From Frankineae bacterium MT45 (GTDB lineage: Bacteria; Actinomycetota; Actinomycetes; Mycobacteriales; Jatrophihabitantaceae): a stretch of DNA of 64,000 bases. The stretch spans positions 372,001 through 436,000 of the forward strand of contig LT629697.1 in assembly GCA_900100325.1 (NCBI GenBank), written 5' to 3'. Under the pieces are notes generated by a model, which was not told where the DNA came from, searched no databases, and saw only the letters and a program-made list of their open reading frames with translations. This document shows, in pieces, positions 16,033 through 23,724 of the stretch (positions are counted from its first letter, which is position 1; each line of letters opens with the position of its first letter). The position numbers were made by a program, and so were the translations under genes.

Positions 16033-17100
16033 TCAGGCAGCGGCCGGCTGCAACTGGGTGCCGATCGGAGCCGCGAGCACCAGCTCAACCTCGGCCTCGG
16101 TCAGTTCGTCGCCGGCCCGCATCGAGATGCGGCGCAGCCCGGTCGCCGCGTGCTGCCCGCGCCGGAAGCTCAGGTCGTCCGGCTGCACGCTGACCACGGT
16201 GACGTCACCCTCCAGGGCCGCCAGGAGTTCGGCGATGGGCTGCGGGTCGGTGACCAGCAGGACCACCTCGTAGCGCCGGTCACCGAGAGACCGCTGGATG
16301 CTCAGCAGGCTCTGCAGCAGCATGAGCTGGTCGCCGTCGCAGCGCACCAGCACGCTCAACGGGTACGCCCGGTCGAGCTTGGCCCGGTAGAGCTCGCCGT
16401 TACCCTGCTGCACGCTGTACCAGTCGATCCCGTTTGCGTCGAACGTCGAGTGGTACTGGTGGTAGACGTACGCCGACTCGGCCATCACCAGCCGCCAGCC
16501 GGCGAGCAGCATCCGGGTGCAGAGATCGTCGTCCTCGTAGCCCCCCTGCCCGTAGCAGAGGTCGAAGCCGCCGAGCTCACGGAACGCCTCGGTGCGCACG
16601 GCCAGGCAGAAGCCGACCAGTCGCGACACCTCGCTCCAGGTGGCCCCGGCCCGGCTGCGGAGTTCGGCGACCACCGCGGCGGCGGTGTCGTCCACGACCG
16701 CGGCACCGTTGGCGTCGCGCACCTGCTGGGTTCCGCTGACGGCGTTGCTCATCGGCCCGGCACCGCCGATCGCCTCGTCGACGAAGGGGGCGGTGAGGTC
16801 CTCGATCCACCCGGTGGCCGGGATCGTGTCGTTGTTCAGGAAGATGACCAGTTCGTGGCGGGCGGCCGCCGCACCGTCGTTGCAGGCGGCGGCGAAGCCG
16901 AGATTGGTCGGGTGGGTGACCACCTCGATCCAGTCGCCGTGGGCGGCCAGTGCCGTCGGGGTCGAGTCGGTGGAGCCGTCGTTGACGACGATCACCTGGT
17001 CGCCTGGGGCGAGCGTCGGGCGCAGCGCGGCCAGGCACTGCAGCGTTACCTCGACGGCGTTCCAGACCGGGACGACGATGCTTACCGGGGCACGACTCAT
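16033..17100 (-). CDS. Family 2 glycosyltransferase
   Basis: A 355-residue protein with a GT-A fold: VSIVVPVWN at the start, VIVVNDGSTDSTP near 38-50, NLGFAAACNDGAAAA near 66-80, and LNNDTIPATGWIE with the D-x-D-like acidic pair near 88-100. The ED of GGYEDDDLCTRMLLAGW (about 185-201) fits the catalytic base segment of rhamnosyl/galactosyl-type GT2 enzymes. No membrane segment is seen. It converges with the VWA gene. The role is probably cell-envelope polysaccharide or glycolipid synthesis; acceptor and donor sugars are unknown. Confidence 0.87.
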   Translation of the reverse strand: MSRAPVSIVVPVWNAVEVTLQCLAALRPTLAPGDQVIVVNDGSTDSTPTALAAHGDWIEVVTHPTNLGFAAACNDGAAAARHELVIFLNNDTIPATGWIEDLTAPFVDEAIGGAGPMSNAVSGTQQVRDANGAAVVDDTAAAVVAELRSRAGATWSEVSRLVGFCLAVRTEAFRELGGFDLCYGQGGYEDDDLCTRMLLAGWRLVMAESAYVYHQYHSTFDANGIDWYSVQQGNGELYRAKLDRAYPLSVLVRCDGDQLMLLQSLLSIQRSLGDRRYEVVLLVTDPQPIAELLAALEGDVTVVSVQPDDLSFRRGQHAATGLRRISMRAGDELTEAEVELVLAAPIGTQLQPAAA

Positions 17101-17142
17101 ACCTCACTGATCGGCAGGCAGTCTGGGTAGTTGAACTCCTCG

Positions 17143-18804
17143 CTACCGGGCCCGCACCGTCACCGTGTGTAGGCCGGTCGCCCCCGACGGATAGGGCTCG
17201 GCCCGATCGCTCGTCTGCACCTTGCCGCTGGCATCGGTCGCGCGGACGCGCAGGGTGTGCGGGCCGGTGCCGGTGACCGTCCACGGGTAGACCCACTGCC
17301 GCCAGGTGTCGACGGACGGGACGCCGGCCAGCCGGGCACTCTGCCAGGGCGAGTCGTCGACCTGCACCTCGACCTTGGAGACCCCGACGTGCTGGTCCCA
17401 GGCCACCCCGGCCACGGCGACGGTCGCGCCAACCGCCACCACCTGGTTCGGCGATGGGGTGTCGATGCGGGAGGAGAGCAGGATCGGCCCCTGCTGCGCC
17501 CAGCCGCCCTGCACCCAGTAGGCCTGCTCAGCGGCGAAGGTCGTCGCCTCCAGATCGACGATCCACTTGCAGGCCGAGACGTACCCGTAGAGTCCGGGGA
17601 CCACCATCCGCACTGGGAACCCGTGTTCGGTCGGCAGCGGCTCGCCGTTCATCCCGACCGCCAGCATGGCGTCGCGGCCGTCCATGACGACGGCGGTGGG
17701 TGAGCCGATCGTCATCCCGTCACTCGAGCGGGCGATGAGCTGGTCGGCCTGTGGGTGCACGCCGGCCTCGCGGAGCAGGTCAGCCAGCCGCGCGCCGCGG
17801 AACTTGGTGTTGCCGATCAGATTCCCGCCGACCTCGTTGGAGACGCAGGTGAGGGTGATCCAGCGCTCGATGAGGGGGCGGGCCAGCAGGTCGTTATAGC
17901 TGAGGGTGATCTCGCGGTCCACCAGGCCGTGAAGGTGCAGCCGCCACTTCGCCGGGTCGATCTGCGGTACCGAGAGCGCGGTGTCGATCCGGTAGAAGTC
18001 CTTGGACGGGATCAGGAACGGGACGCCGCTCTTGCCCAGGTCGTAGGTGGCGGCGTTGGCGTTGACGCCGAGATCGGCCGCCGTCGCCGGCACGGGCGTG
18101 GCCGCCTCACTCGCCGGGGGCGGGAGGGTGATCGCGGCCCGGGCGGCTGAGGCGTTGAAGCGGCTGCGCTGCAGGGCCCGTCCGCCGAGACCGCCGATGA
18201 GCGCGACGCCGGCCGCGACCAGGGTGCCCTGCAGGAAGAGGCGACGGTCGGCGACCAATCCGTCGGTGGTGCCCGCCTCACCGTCCGCCGGCGCGCTGGC
18301 GATCGTCGAGAAGAGGAACCAGATAGTCACCATGCCGGCCAGGGCGGCACAGATGGCCGGTACCGCGTCGCCGGGACGGTGCGCGTTGGTGGTGAGGGCG
18401 GCATAGACGCCGAGGACACCGAAGATGGCGAAGCCGATGACGCCGTAGATGCGCCGGCGCAGCGACAGCAGGCCGAGGAGCATGGCCAGGATCGCGATGC
18501 CGGCGTAGATGCCAGTGAGGAGCGTCGACTTGTCGTTGGTTCCGAACTCGTGGATCGCCCAGCGCTTCACCGACTCCGGCGTCAGCAGAATGGTGCGGTT
18601 GCCGACGACGATGATGGGCGAGGCGGCGGGGCGCACGAAGGCCGCGACGAACTCGCCAACCCCGATGCCGACACCGGCGCTCAGCAGCCCGAAGAGAGCT
18701 CCGATGCTCCAGCGGGCCCACCGCGGTGGGCCGGGGTTCACCGCAGCGGTCATCCTCCGATACTGCGCCGATTCACTGTGAGGCGCCGCAGGAATCGACG
18801 CCAC
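17143..18804 (-). CDS. Membrane-anchored molybdopterin oxidoreductase, sulfite-oxidase fold
   Basis: A 553-residue protein. About five hydrophobic segments lie in residues 30-215, the last with ADRRLFLQGTLVAAG resembling a twin-Arg-like region. The catalytic domain (about 245-430) has the sulfite-oxidase pattern: WRLHLHGLVDREITLSYNDL as strand start and WITLTCVSNEVGGNLIGN containing the Mo-ligating cysteine. GFPVRMVVPGLYGYVSACKWI follows. The C-terminal 110 residues are an Ig-like Mo-co dimerisation domain (VAVAGVAWDQHVGVSKVEVQVD). The domain probably acts outside the membrane. Starts at GTG 18804 or ATG 18753 are possible; GGAGG abuts the latter too closely to decide. Confidence 0.87.
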   Translation of the reverse strand: MASIPAAPHSESAQYRRMTAAVNPGPPRWARWSIGALFGLLSAGVGIGVGEFVAAFVRPAASPIIVVGNRTILLTPESVKRWAIHEFGTNDKSTLLTGIYAGIAILAMLLGLLSLRRRIYGVIGFAIFGVLGVYAALTTNAHRPGDAVPAICAALAGMVTIWFLFSTIASAPADGEAGTTDGLVADRRLFLQGTLVAAGVALIGGLGGRALQRSRFNASAARAAITLPPPASEAATPVPATAADLGVNANAATYDLGKSGVPFLIPSKDFYRIDTALSVPQIDPAKWRLHLHGLVDREITLSYNDLLARPLIERWITLTCVSNEVGGNLIGNTKFRGARLADLLREAGVHPQADQLIARSSDGMTIGSPTAVVMDGRDAMLAVGMNGEPLPTEHGFPVRMVVPGLYGYVSACKWIVDLEATTFAAEQAYWVQGGWAQQGPILLSSRIDTPSPNQVVAVGATVAVAGVAWDQHVGVSKVEVQVDDSPWQSARLAGVPSVDTWRQWVYPWTVTGTGPHTLRVRATDASGKVQTSDRAEPYPSGATGLHTVTVRAR

Positions 18805-18887
18805 AGACCATTACTGATCCCTTACGACCTCTGCCGCTCCCTTACGACTTTGCCGCGGCTCGGGACGGCGCGTTCTCCAAGTCTCGG

Positions 18888-19265
18888 TCAGATGTCGCGG
18901 GCCGGCATCGGGCGGGAGATGGCCAGGACGACGAGTGCGAGCACTGCGACCAGCGGGTGGACGAGGCGGTCACGCATGTCAACAGGGATGAGTCCGAGCA
19001 GGTCGTCTGAGTGAGTGAGCTCGAGGATGGTGGCGGTGGCGTAGAGCGCGCCTACCGCCGTGACGCAGGCTCGCAGCCATTCCGGCCTGAGCAGTCCCGT
19101 CACCAGCAGAGCCACCGCGAGGAGCTGGAAGAGCGAACGCCAACCCGTCCCCGGCGTCGCGAAGGAGGCGCCGTGCACGAGGGTTGTCACCGCTCGGATC
19201 GCGAAGAAAGTAGCGATCAACACCGCATACCAACGCAGCGCCGAACCTCGGCTCGTCCAGTTCAT
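18888..19265 (-). CDS. Small four-helix membrane protein, function unknown
   Basis: A 125-residue protein with about four hydrophobic segments (ALRWYAVLIATFFAIRAV, SLFQLLAVALLVTGLL, VTAVGALYATATIL, VHPLVAVLALVVLAI). No conserved motif was recognised. GGGAGG precedes the ATG at 19265 by four bases. It is divergent from a TetR gene, and one TGCCA-N3-TGGCA operator lies in the short gap, so it is probably repressed by that regulator together with the protease gene downstream. Confidence 0.72.
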   Translation of the reverse strand: MNWTSRGSALRWYAVLIATFFAIRAVTTLVHGASFATPGTGWRSLFQLLAVALLVTGLLRPEWLRACVTAVGALYATATILELTHSDDLLGLIPVDMRDRLVHPLVAVLALVVLAISRPMPARDI

Positions 19266-19280
19266 GATGCCTCCCGATCG

Positions 19281-19300
19281 TTATTGCCAGTGTGGCATTA
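19281..19300. promoter_or_regulatory. TetR operator 1 (TGCCA-N3-TGGCA)
   Basis: TGCCA at 19285-19289 and TGGCA at 19293-19297 flank GTG, preceded by TTAT and followed by TTA. The site lies between the membrane protein start at 19265 and the TetR start at 19325, and matches the two sites before the protease gene. It probably mediates autorepression and control of the divergent gene. Confidence 0.75.
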
Positions 19301-19324
19301 GCGTACACGGGTGATACTTCGACG

Positions 19325-19909
19325 GTGACCGAACGACGCAGACGCTCTCCCGACGAAGCCCGACGAGAGATCATCGAGGCTGCAGAGTCCTTACTCCGCG
19401 AGCGTCCGGCCGCTGAGGTCACCGTGCTGGCGATCATGGAGCGCACGACCCTCTCCCGGAAGTCGTTCTACGTCTACTTCCGCGATCGCAGCGAGGTGAT
19501 CACGGCCCTGGTTCGACCACTGCGAATCGATGCCGATGCGGCCATCCTGGAGTGGAGTCGCTCCACCGACCCGCGCGCTGCAGGACGGGCCGCTCTGGCG
19601 AGCGCGGCCCGCACCTATCGGGAACACAACGCTGTGCTGCGCGCAGTCTTCTGGGCGGGCAATGACGACCCGGATCTGGTTGCGGTACGCAGTCAACTGA
19701 CCCAGCCGGTGATTGACGCCGGCGCCCGAGCCATCGAGCTCCTTGGACCGAAGCAGCTCAAAGCGAGGGCGACGGAGCTCGCCCAGGTTCTGGTGACGAT
19801 GAACGTCCACACTTTGTTGGGTATCTCCGCAACCGCGACGGACGCCGAGCTGGACCGCGTCGTCGACACGCTGAGCACCGCCTGGGAGCGTGTGATCGGC
19901 CTCGACTGA
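19325..19909 (+). CDS. TetR family regulator of the membrane protein/protease locus
   Basis: A 194-residue protein. The N-terminus is basic (TERRRRSPDEARREIIEAA), followed by the TetR recognition area TTLSRKSFYVYFRDRSEVI at about 38-56. The C-terminal domain ends in the AQVLVTMNVHTLLGISATATDAELDRV pattern found in actinobacterial TetR proteins. GTG at 19325 is chosen rather than the GTG at 19292 because the latter lies inside the operator; a GATACT -10-like box ends seven bases before it, suggesting a leaderless message. Three matching operators nearby define its predicted targets. Confidence 0.85.
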   Translation: MTERRRRSPDEARREIIEAAESLLRERPAAEVTVLAIMERTTLSRKSFYVYFRDRSEVITALVRPLRIDADAAILEWSRSTDPRAAGRAALASAARTYREHNAVLRAVFWAGNDDPDLVAVRSQLTQPVIDAGARAIELLGPKQLKARATELAQVLVTMNVHTLLGISATATDAELDRVVDTLSTAWERVIGLD

Positions 19910-19934
19910 TCACCCCCGAATTTCTTCGACGGAG

Positions 19935-19990
19935 TTATTGCCACTATGGCAGTGGTGTGCCAGGATCCTTCCTGCCAGAGTGGCAATAAC
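19935..19990. promoter_or_regulatory. TetR operators 2 and 3 upstream of the secreted protease
   Basis: Two copies of TGCCA-N3-TGGCA: 19939-19951 (centre CTA, preceded by GTTAT) and 19973-19985 (centre GAG, followed by ATAAC). Centres are 34 bp apart. With the copy at 19285-19297, the consensus is TTATTGCCA and its mirror image around any three bases. They lie within the 103-base gap between the regulator stop and the protease ATG at 20013, where a repressor would block transcription. Confidence 0.78.
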
Positions 19991-20012
19991 TCTCCCGAAG
20001 GACGGAACTGCG

Positions 20013-21764
20013 ATGACAGCGACCGCAAAGCGGCTCACCCGGAAGATCGGTATCCCCACCCTGGTCGCGGCGCTCGCGGTCACTGCGTACGCCGCGGCCC
20101 CTCAGGCCGCCGACGCGGTGGAGGGCCCCGGCGCCGTGAACACGACCACGACGCCCGTTCCGCCCTACCCAGGCAGCACTCGTGCCGTGGACGCCTGGAA
20201 GCTGGCCGGCATTCCCACCGACGGCAAGACTCTGGGCGCCTCCGGCTCCCAGGTTGCGCCGCAGTGGATCGTCACCGCGCACCACAACGCCCTACCGGTC
20301 GGCGACACCTTCACCAACGCTCTCGGTACGGCCACGATCGACGCCACCTATGCCGCACCCGGGTCAAGCAACACCGCCGGCGGCTACGACTGCTCGACCG
20401 CGGCCGGAGGTCCGGACATCTCGATCTCGCACCTGGCGACGCCGATCGCCGGGCCGGCCGGTGGCTTCCCGACGCTGCTCACCGACCCGCTACCCAGTCT
20501 CGATGTCGGGTTGCCGGGCTACGCCCTCTCGGCCGGCGAGGGGGGGTTCACCGGTTACATCAAGGCGGCTTGGAGTGACACGAGCGGTGCCTCCGTCACC
20601 GATCCGTCTCAGGCGATCACCGCGATCGGAGGCGACAGCGGCGGAGCGTCGTACTGGTATCCGAACTGGAACTCCGCGCCGATCCTGGCCAACGTGCTCG
20701 TCTACGCCGGGGTCGCGTTCGGCCAGTCGACCGCGCAGTTCGCCGGGCACTGTGGTTCCGTCGCCGACGTCAAGGCCTGGGTCGACAGTGTCTTCGCGAA
20801 GTACCCGACACAGCAGCGCCCGGCGACCACCACGCTCGCTGCGGCCGATCCGATCGCGAACCGGGCTCCAGTCCGGCCTGGCGCGCTGACACCGCTTGCC
20901 TCGACCGCAAGCTCCTTCTCCTTCACGCTCACCCCGTCGCCGTCGTACTCGGGTTGGTCTGCACCGGCACCCACCGGCTACCGCGTCGCGCTGGTTCCAC
21001 CGGCAGGCTCCGGCCTCAGTCCGCAGGGAACGAACGTAACGGCGGCCGCCCTCGGCGCCGGCGGCACGGTCACCGTCACCGGACTCACGCCTGGGGTCGC
21101 GTACACGCCGGAGGCCTGGGCCCTCGCCCCTGGGGGAGCCGTCAGTTCCACCCTCCGCGGCTCCGCGGTGACCCCCCAACCGGCACCCGGCGCGCTGTCG
21201 TCTGTGCGGGCCGAGGCGTACGGCACCTACAACTCCTCGGCCAAGACGACCGAATTCTGCGTCCACTTCAGCTACGCGGCACCCGCTACCGGTGCGCTAC
21301 CGACGACGGTGCAGATCAGTGGCGCCGGGGCGAATGTGACCGTGCCGTGGAGCAGCAACACGGCGGAGTTCTGCCACCTGACGGCCGCCACCACCTTCAC
21401 CTGGAGCGTCGCCCCGTACAACGGCTACACACCAGGCCCAGTGTCGACCCTCAGCACGACCACGCCTGCGGGTCCGACCGGCGAGCCCACCTCGGTGACG
21501 GCGGCGTTCGGAACGGATCACTGCCTCACCCTGAGCTGGACCCGCCCGGCAACTCCCACCGCCGGCGGAACGCTGCTCTCCTACACGGTCGGCACCACGC
21601 TCTCAGATGTCACGTCGAGCCTCGCGGCTTCGGCGACCTCCTGGCACACATGCAGCCTGCCGGCCGGCACCGCGGTAGGGATCTTCCTGAACGCGAATTG
21701 GAACCGGGACGACGTACCCGGAACGACCTACGTCTTCTTCACTGTTCACACTCCGGCCGCGTGA
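20013..21764 (+). CDS. Secreted trypsin-like serine protease with fibronectin-like repeats
   Basis: A 583-residue exported protein. The signal peptide spans about residues 1-35 (KRLTRKIG, hydrophobic LVAALAVTAYAAA, then APQAADA). The peptidase S1-like domain has WIVTAHH near 84-90 (His), PDISI near 133 (Asp) and IGGDSGGASYW near 204-214 (catalytic Ser), so the triad looks complete. From about 290 the protein is built of fibronectin III-like beta domains rich in Thr, Ala and Pro. The start is the ATG after a GAAGGAC site; the longer frame begins within the operators. It is predicted to be released or wall-bound and induced when the adjacent TetR lets go. Confidence 0.83.
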   Translation: MTATAKRLTRKIGIPTLVAALAVTAYAAAPQAADAVEGPGAVNTTTTPVPPYPGSTRAVDAWKLAGIPTDGKTLGASGSQVAPQWIVTAHHNALPVGDTFTNALGTATIDATYAAPGSSNTAGGYDCSTAAGGPDISISHLATPIAGPAGGFPTLLTDPLPSLDVGLPGYALSAGEGGFTGYIKAAWSDTSGASVTDPSQAITAIGGDSGGASYWYPNWNSAPILANVLVYAGVAFGQSTAQFAGHCGSVADVKAWVDSVFAKYPTQQRPATTTLAAADPIANRAPVRPGALTPLASTASSFSFTLTPSPSYSGWSAPAPTGYRVALVPPAGSGLSPQGTNVTAAALGAGGTVTVTGLTPGVAYTPEAWALAPGGAVSSTLRGSAVTPQPAPGALSSVRAEAYGTYNSSAKTTEFCVHFSYAAPATGALPTTVQISGAGANVTVPWSSNTAEFCHLTAATTFTWSVAPYNGYTPGPVSTLSTTTPAGPTGEPTSVTAAFGTDHCLTLSWTRPATPTAGGTLLSYTVGTTLSDVTSSLAASATSWHTCSLPAGTAVGIFLNANWNRDDVPGTTYVFFTVHTPAA

Positions 21765-21793
21765 GATAGGCCGGGCCGCGCCCGGCGATGCGA

Positions 21794-22936
21794 CTACCGG
21801 TACTCGATGTCTCCGGTGACGCCGTCCTTGGCGAAGATGAAGACGAAGAGGCGGGCTCCCGGTAGCACGCTGCCAAGATCGACGATGGCGTCCTGTCCAA
21901 CGCGGGTCGTCCCGTCGCTGAGGATGACCCGGGCTCGGCTGGCCGCCGAATCGGCGGTGAGCCAGGCAAGGACGGTGCCGTGTCGATGCTCGCCGATTCG
22001 GCATATGTCGAATGGGCTTACCGGGAGTAGATGCTGCGGCGAGAAGTTCAGCTGATCACGGCACGCCGCGTCGGCCCGCCCACTTGCTAGGAAGAGAAGC
22101 GTGTTCGGGTCGGCGAGCCGGGCCCAGAACGTCTCGCCGCTGGCCAGACCGACTCTGCGGTAGCCGGCCTGGACAGGATCGGCGTCCAGAACCGAAGGAG
22201 GTTCCTGCACCGCTCGGAGAACCAGCGGGACCTGAGACAGCACCTGGAAGCCGACCAGAGTCGCCGCGAGGAGACCTACAACAAAGACACCGAACGATCG
22301 GGCCCGCGCGTGCGAGTCGTACGCGATCGCCGGGGCGCTGGGCTCGTCGCTCAGGGGCAGACCGAGCACCTCCCGCGCGCGACGTTCGGCGAAGTGCGCC
22401 GCGATCTGGATGCGCTCCTGCTTCTCCTCCCGCCAGGGGAGTTGGAGCTCTCCCTGCCACACGCCGACGACACCGGCGGCGATGGCGAAGACCAGCGGGG
22501 CGTGGCTGACTGTCGCGGTGACGATGAGAGCGGCGCCGATCACCGAGACGGCCACGGTCGACGGGTTCAGCATGCGGCGACGGGCGTCAGTCCGGGTCAT
22601 CGCGACGTACTCGAGCATTGCCCGAGCGAGCCGCGGATCGTCCGGGGAGGTCCAACTGTTGAACGCCCCGACTACAGTGCGACGCTCGCGAGATGTCAGC
22701 CGACCCAATCGACGCATCCGCCAGCCGGTAACGAACATGGACGCCAAGCCGCAGGCCAGCCCGGCGGCCAAGCCCTGCACAACGCCAGCCGCGACGCTCC
22801 CCGAAATCGCTCCCTGCGCGATCCCCTCCGCGATGCCGATTCCAGTCAGGAGCGCGAAAGTTGCACTGCGGCTACGGGCCAGCGGTAGATAGCTCGGTTG
22901 GTCGACCCCTCCCGGTGGATCCAAGTCGGTGGCCAT
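21794..22936 (-). CDS. Membrane protein of unknown function
   Basis: A 380-residue protein with paired hydrophobic segments near 28-70 (glycine/alanine-rich), another pair near 128-158 and one near 215-232, followed by a soluble C-terminal domain of about 145 residues with two cysteines (DAACRDQ and FDICRIG). A basic cytoplasmic loop (RRLGRLTSRERRTVVGAFNSW) lies between pairs. No family was recognised. It converges with the protease gene and is followed on the same strand by nothing co-transcribed. Confidence 0.7.
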   Translation of the reverse strand: MATDLDPPGGVDQPSYLPLARSRSATFALLTGIGIAEGIAQGAISGSVAAGVVQGLAAGLACGLASMFVTGWRMRRLGRLTSRERRTVVGAFNSWTSPDDPRLARAMLEYVAMTRTDARRRMLNPSTVAVSVIGAALIVTATVSHAPLVFAIAAGVVGVWQGELQLPWREEKQERIQIAAHFAERRAREVLGLPLSDEPSAPAIAYDSHARARSFGVFVVGLLAATLVGFQVLSQVPLVLRAVQEPPSVLDADPVQAGYRRVGLASGETFWARLADPNTLLFLASGRADAACRDQLNFSPQHLLPVSPFDICRIGEHRHGTVLAWLTADSAASRARVILSDGTTRVGQDAIVDLGSVLPGARLFVFIFAKDGVTGDIEYR

Positions 22937-23028
22937 CTACAGATAGTCCCGGCTACATCACGGATTCGTCCCGTTCCGGGTCGCTAACTTCATCCCCTGT
23001 TTACCTACGATGCGGCCCTTTGGTGACC

Positions 23029-23652
23029 TCAGCCTTCGACGTCGGCCGCGGCGCCGGCTGCGCCGGCGAGGGCGAAGAGGGCGTTGGCCAGTAGTTGCAT
23101 CAACTGCTCGCGGGAGGTGGTGTTGGGGCGCCCGGCGCGAAGCCAGCGGACGATGACCTCCTCGGCGAAGGCGACCCAACCATGCACCGCGAGTTCGACC
23201 TCCGCCGTCGCTGTGACTCCGAACTCGGGCGCCGAGTTCAGGATTCGGTTGGCGTGCGCCGAACGGGTCGCGTCGAAGAGGGCCCGCAGTTCCGCGTCTC
23301 CGCTGGCGGCACCGCGGACAAGGGAGATGTAGGTGTCGGAGTTCTCGGTGACGTAGTCGATCATCTTGCCCAGCGAGAAGACGAGGCGCTGGTCAGCGGG
23401 CAGGGCCGGGTCCGGCGCCGTCAGTTCGAGCATCTGGCGGGCCGCCTCGGTGGCCACGGCCAAATGGAACTCCTGCTTGGAGCTGAAGTAGTGAAAGAGC
23501 AGCCCCCGCGAGATGCCGGCCTGATCGGCCAGTTCCTCGACCGAGAGCTCCTCCAGCGGACGCGTGGCAAGCATCTGCAGCCCGAGGGCGATGAGCTGAG
23601 CTCGCCGCTCCTCTGGGGCAAGTCGCACCCGCTTCACCGTCGTCACCGGCAC
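23029..23652 (-). CDS. TetR family regulator of the BVMO operon
   Basis: A 207-residue protein with a TetR DNA-binding domain at about 12-58 (APEERRAQLIALGLQML; ELADQAGISRGLLFHYFSSKQEF). The effector domain contains TENSDTYISLVRGAASGDAELRALFDATR, a pattern common in mycobacterial-type TetR proteins. It is divergent from the monooxygenase gene, and an ATTGA-N7-TCAAT repeat overlaps that gene's predicted -35. The recognition helix is close to that of the TetR at 36809, and the two intergenic regions share a long element. Confidence 0.87.
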   Translation of the reverse strand: MPVTTVKRVRLAPEERRAQLIALGLQMLATRPLEELSVEELADQAGISRGLLFHYFSSKQEFHLAVATEAARQMLELTAPDPALPADQRLVFSLGKMIDYVTENSDTYISLVRGAASGDAELRALFDATRSAHANRILNSAPEFGVTATAEVELAVHGWVAFAEEVIVRWLRAGRPNTTSREQLMQLLANALFALAGAAGAAADVEG

Positions 23653-23685
23653 ACCCTAACTCTCTTACTGACGATCTGTCATTAA

Positions 23686-23708
23686 CTATTGACTGACGTT
23701 CAATGGCG
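23686..23708. promoter_or_regulatory. Operator/promoter of the BVMO operon
   Basis: ATTGA (23688-23692) and TCAAT (23700-23704) form an inverted repeat around seven bases. The -35 candidate TTGACT (23689-23694) lies inside it, and the -10 candidate TACTCT (23713-23718) follows after 18 bases, placing initiation at or near the ATG at 23725. TetR binding here would occlude RNA polymerase. The stretch from 23686 matches 36751-36774 at about 20 of 24 aligned positions. Confidence 0.68.
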
Positions 23709-23724
23709 GTATTACTCTACCTCC

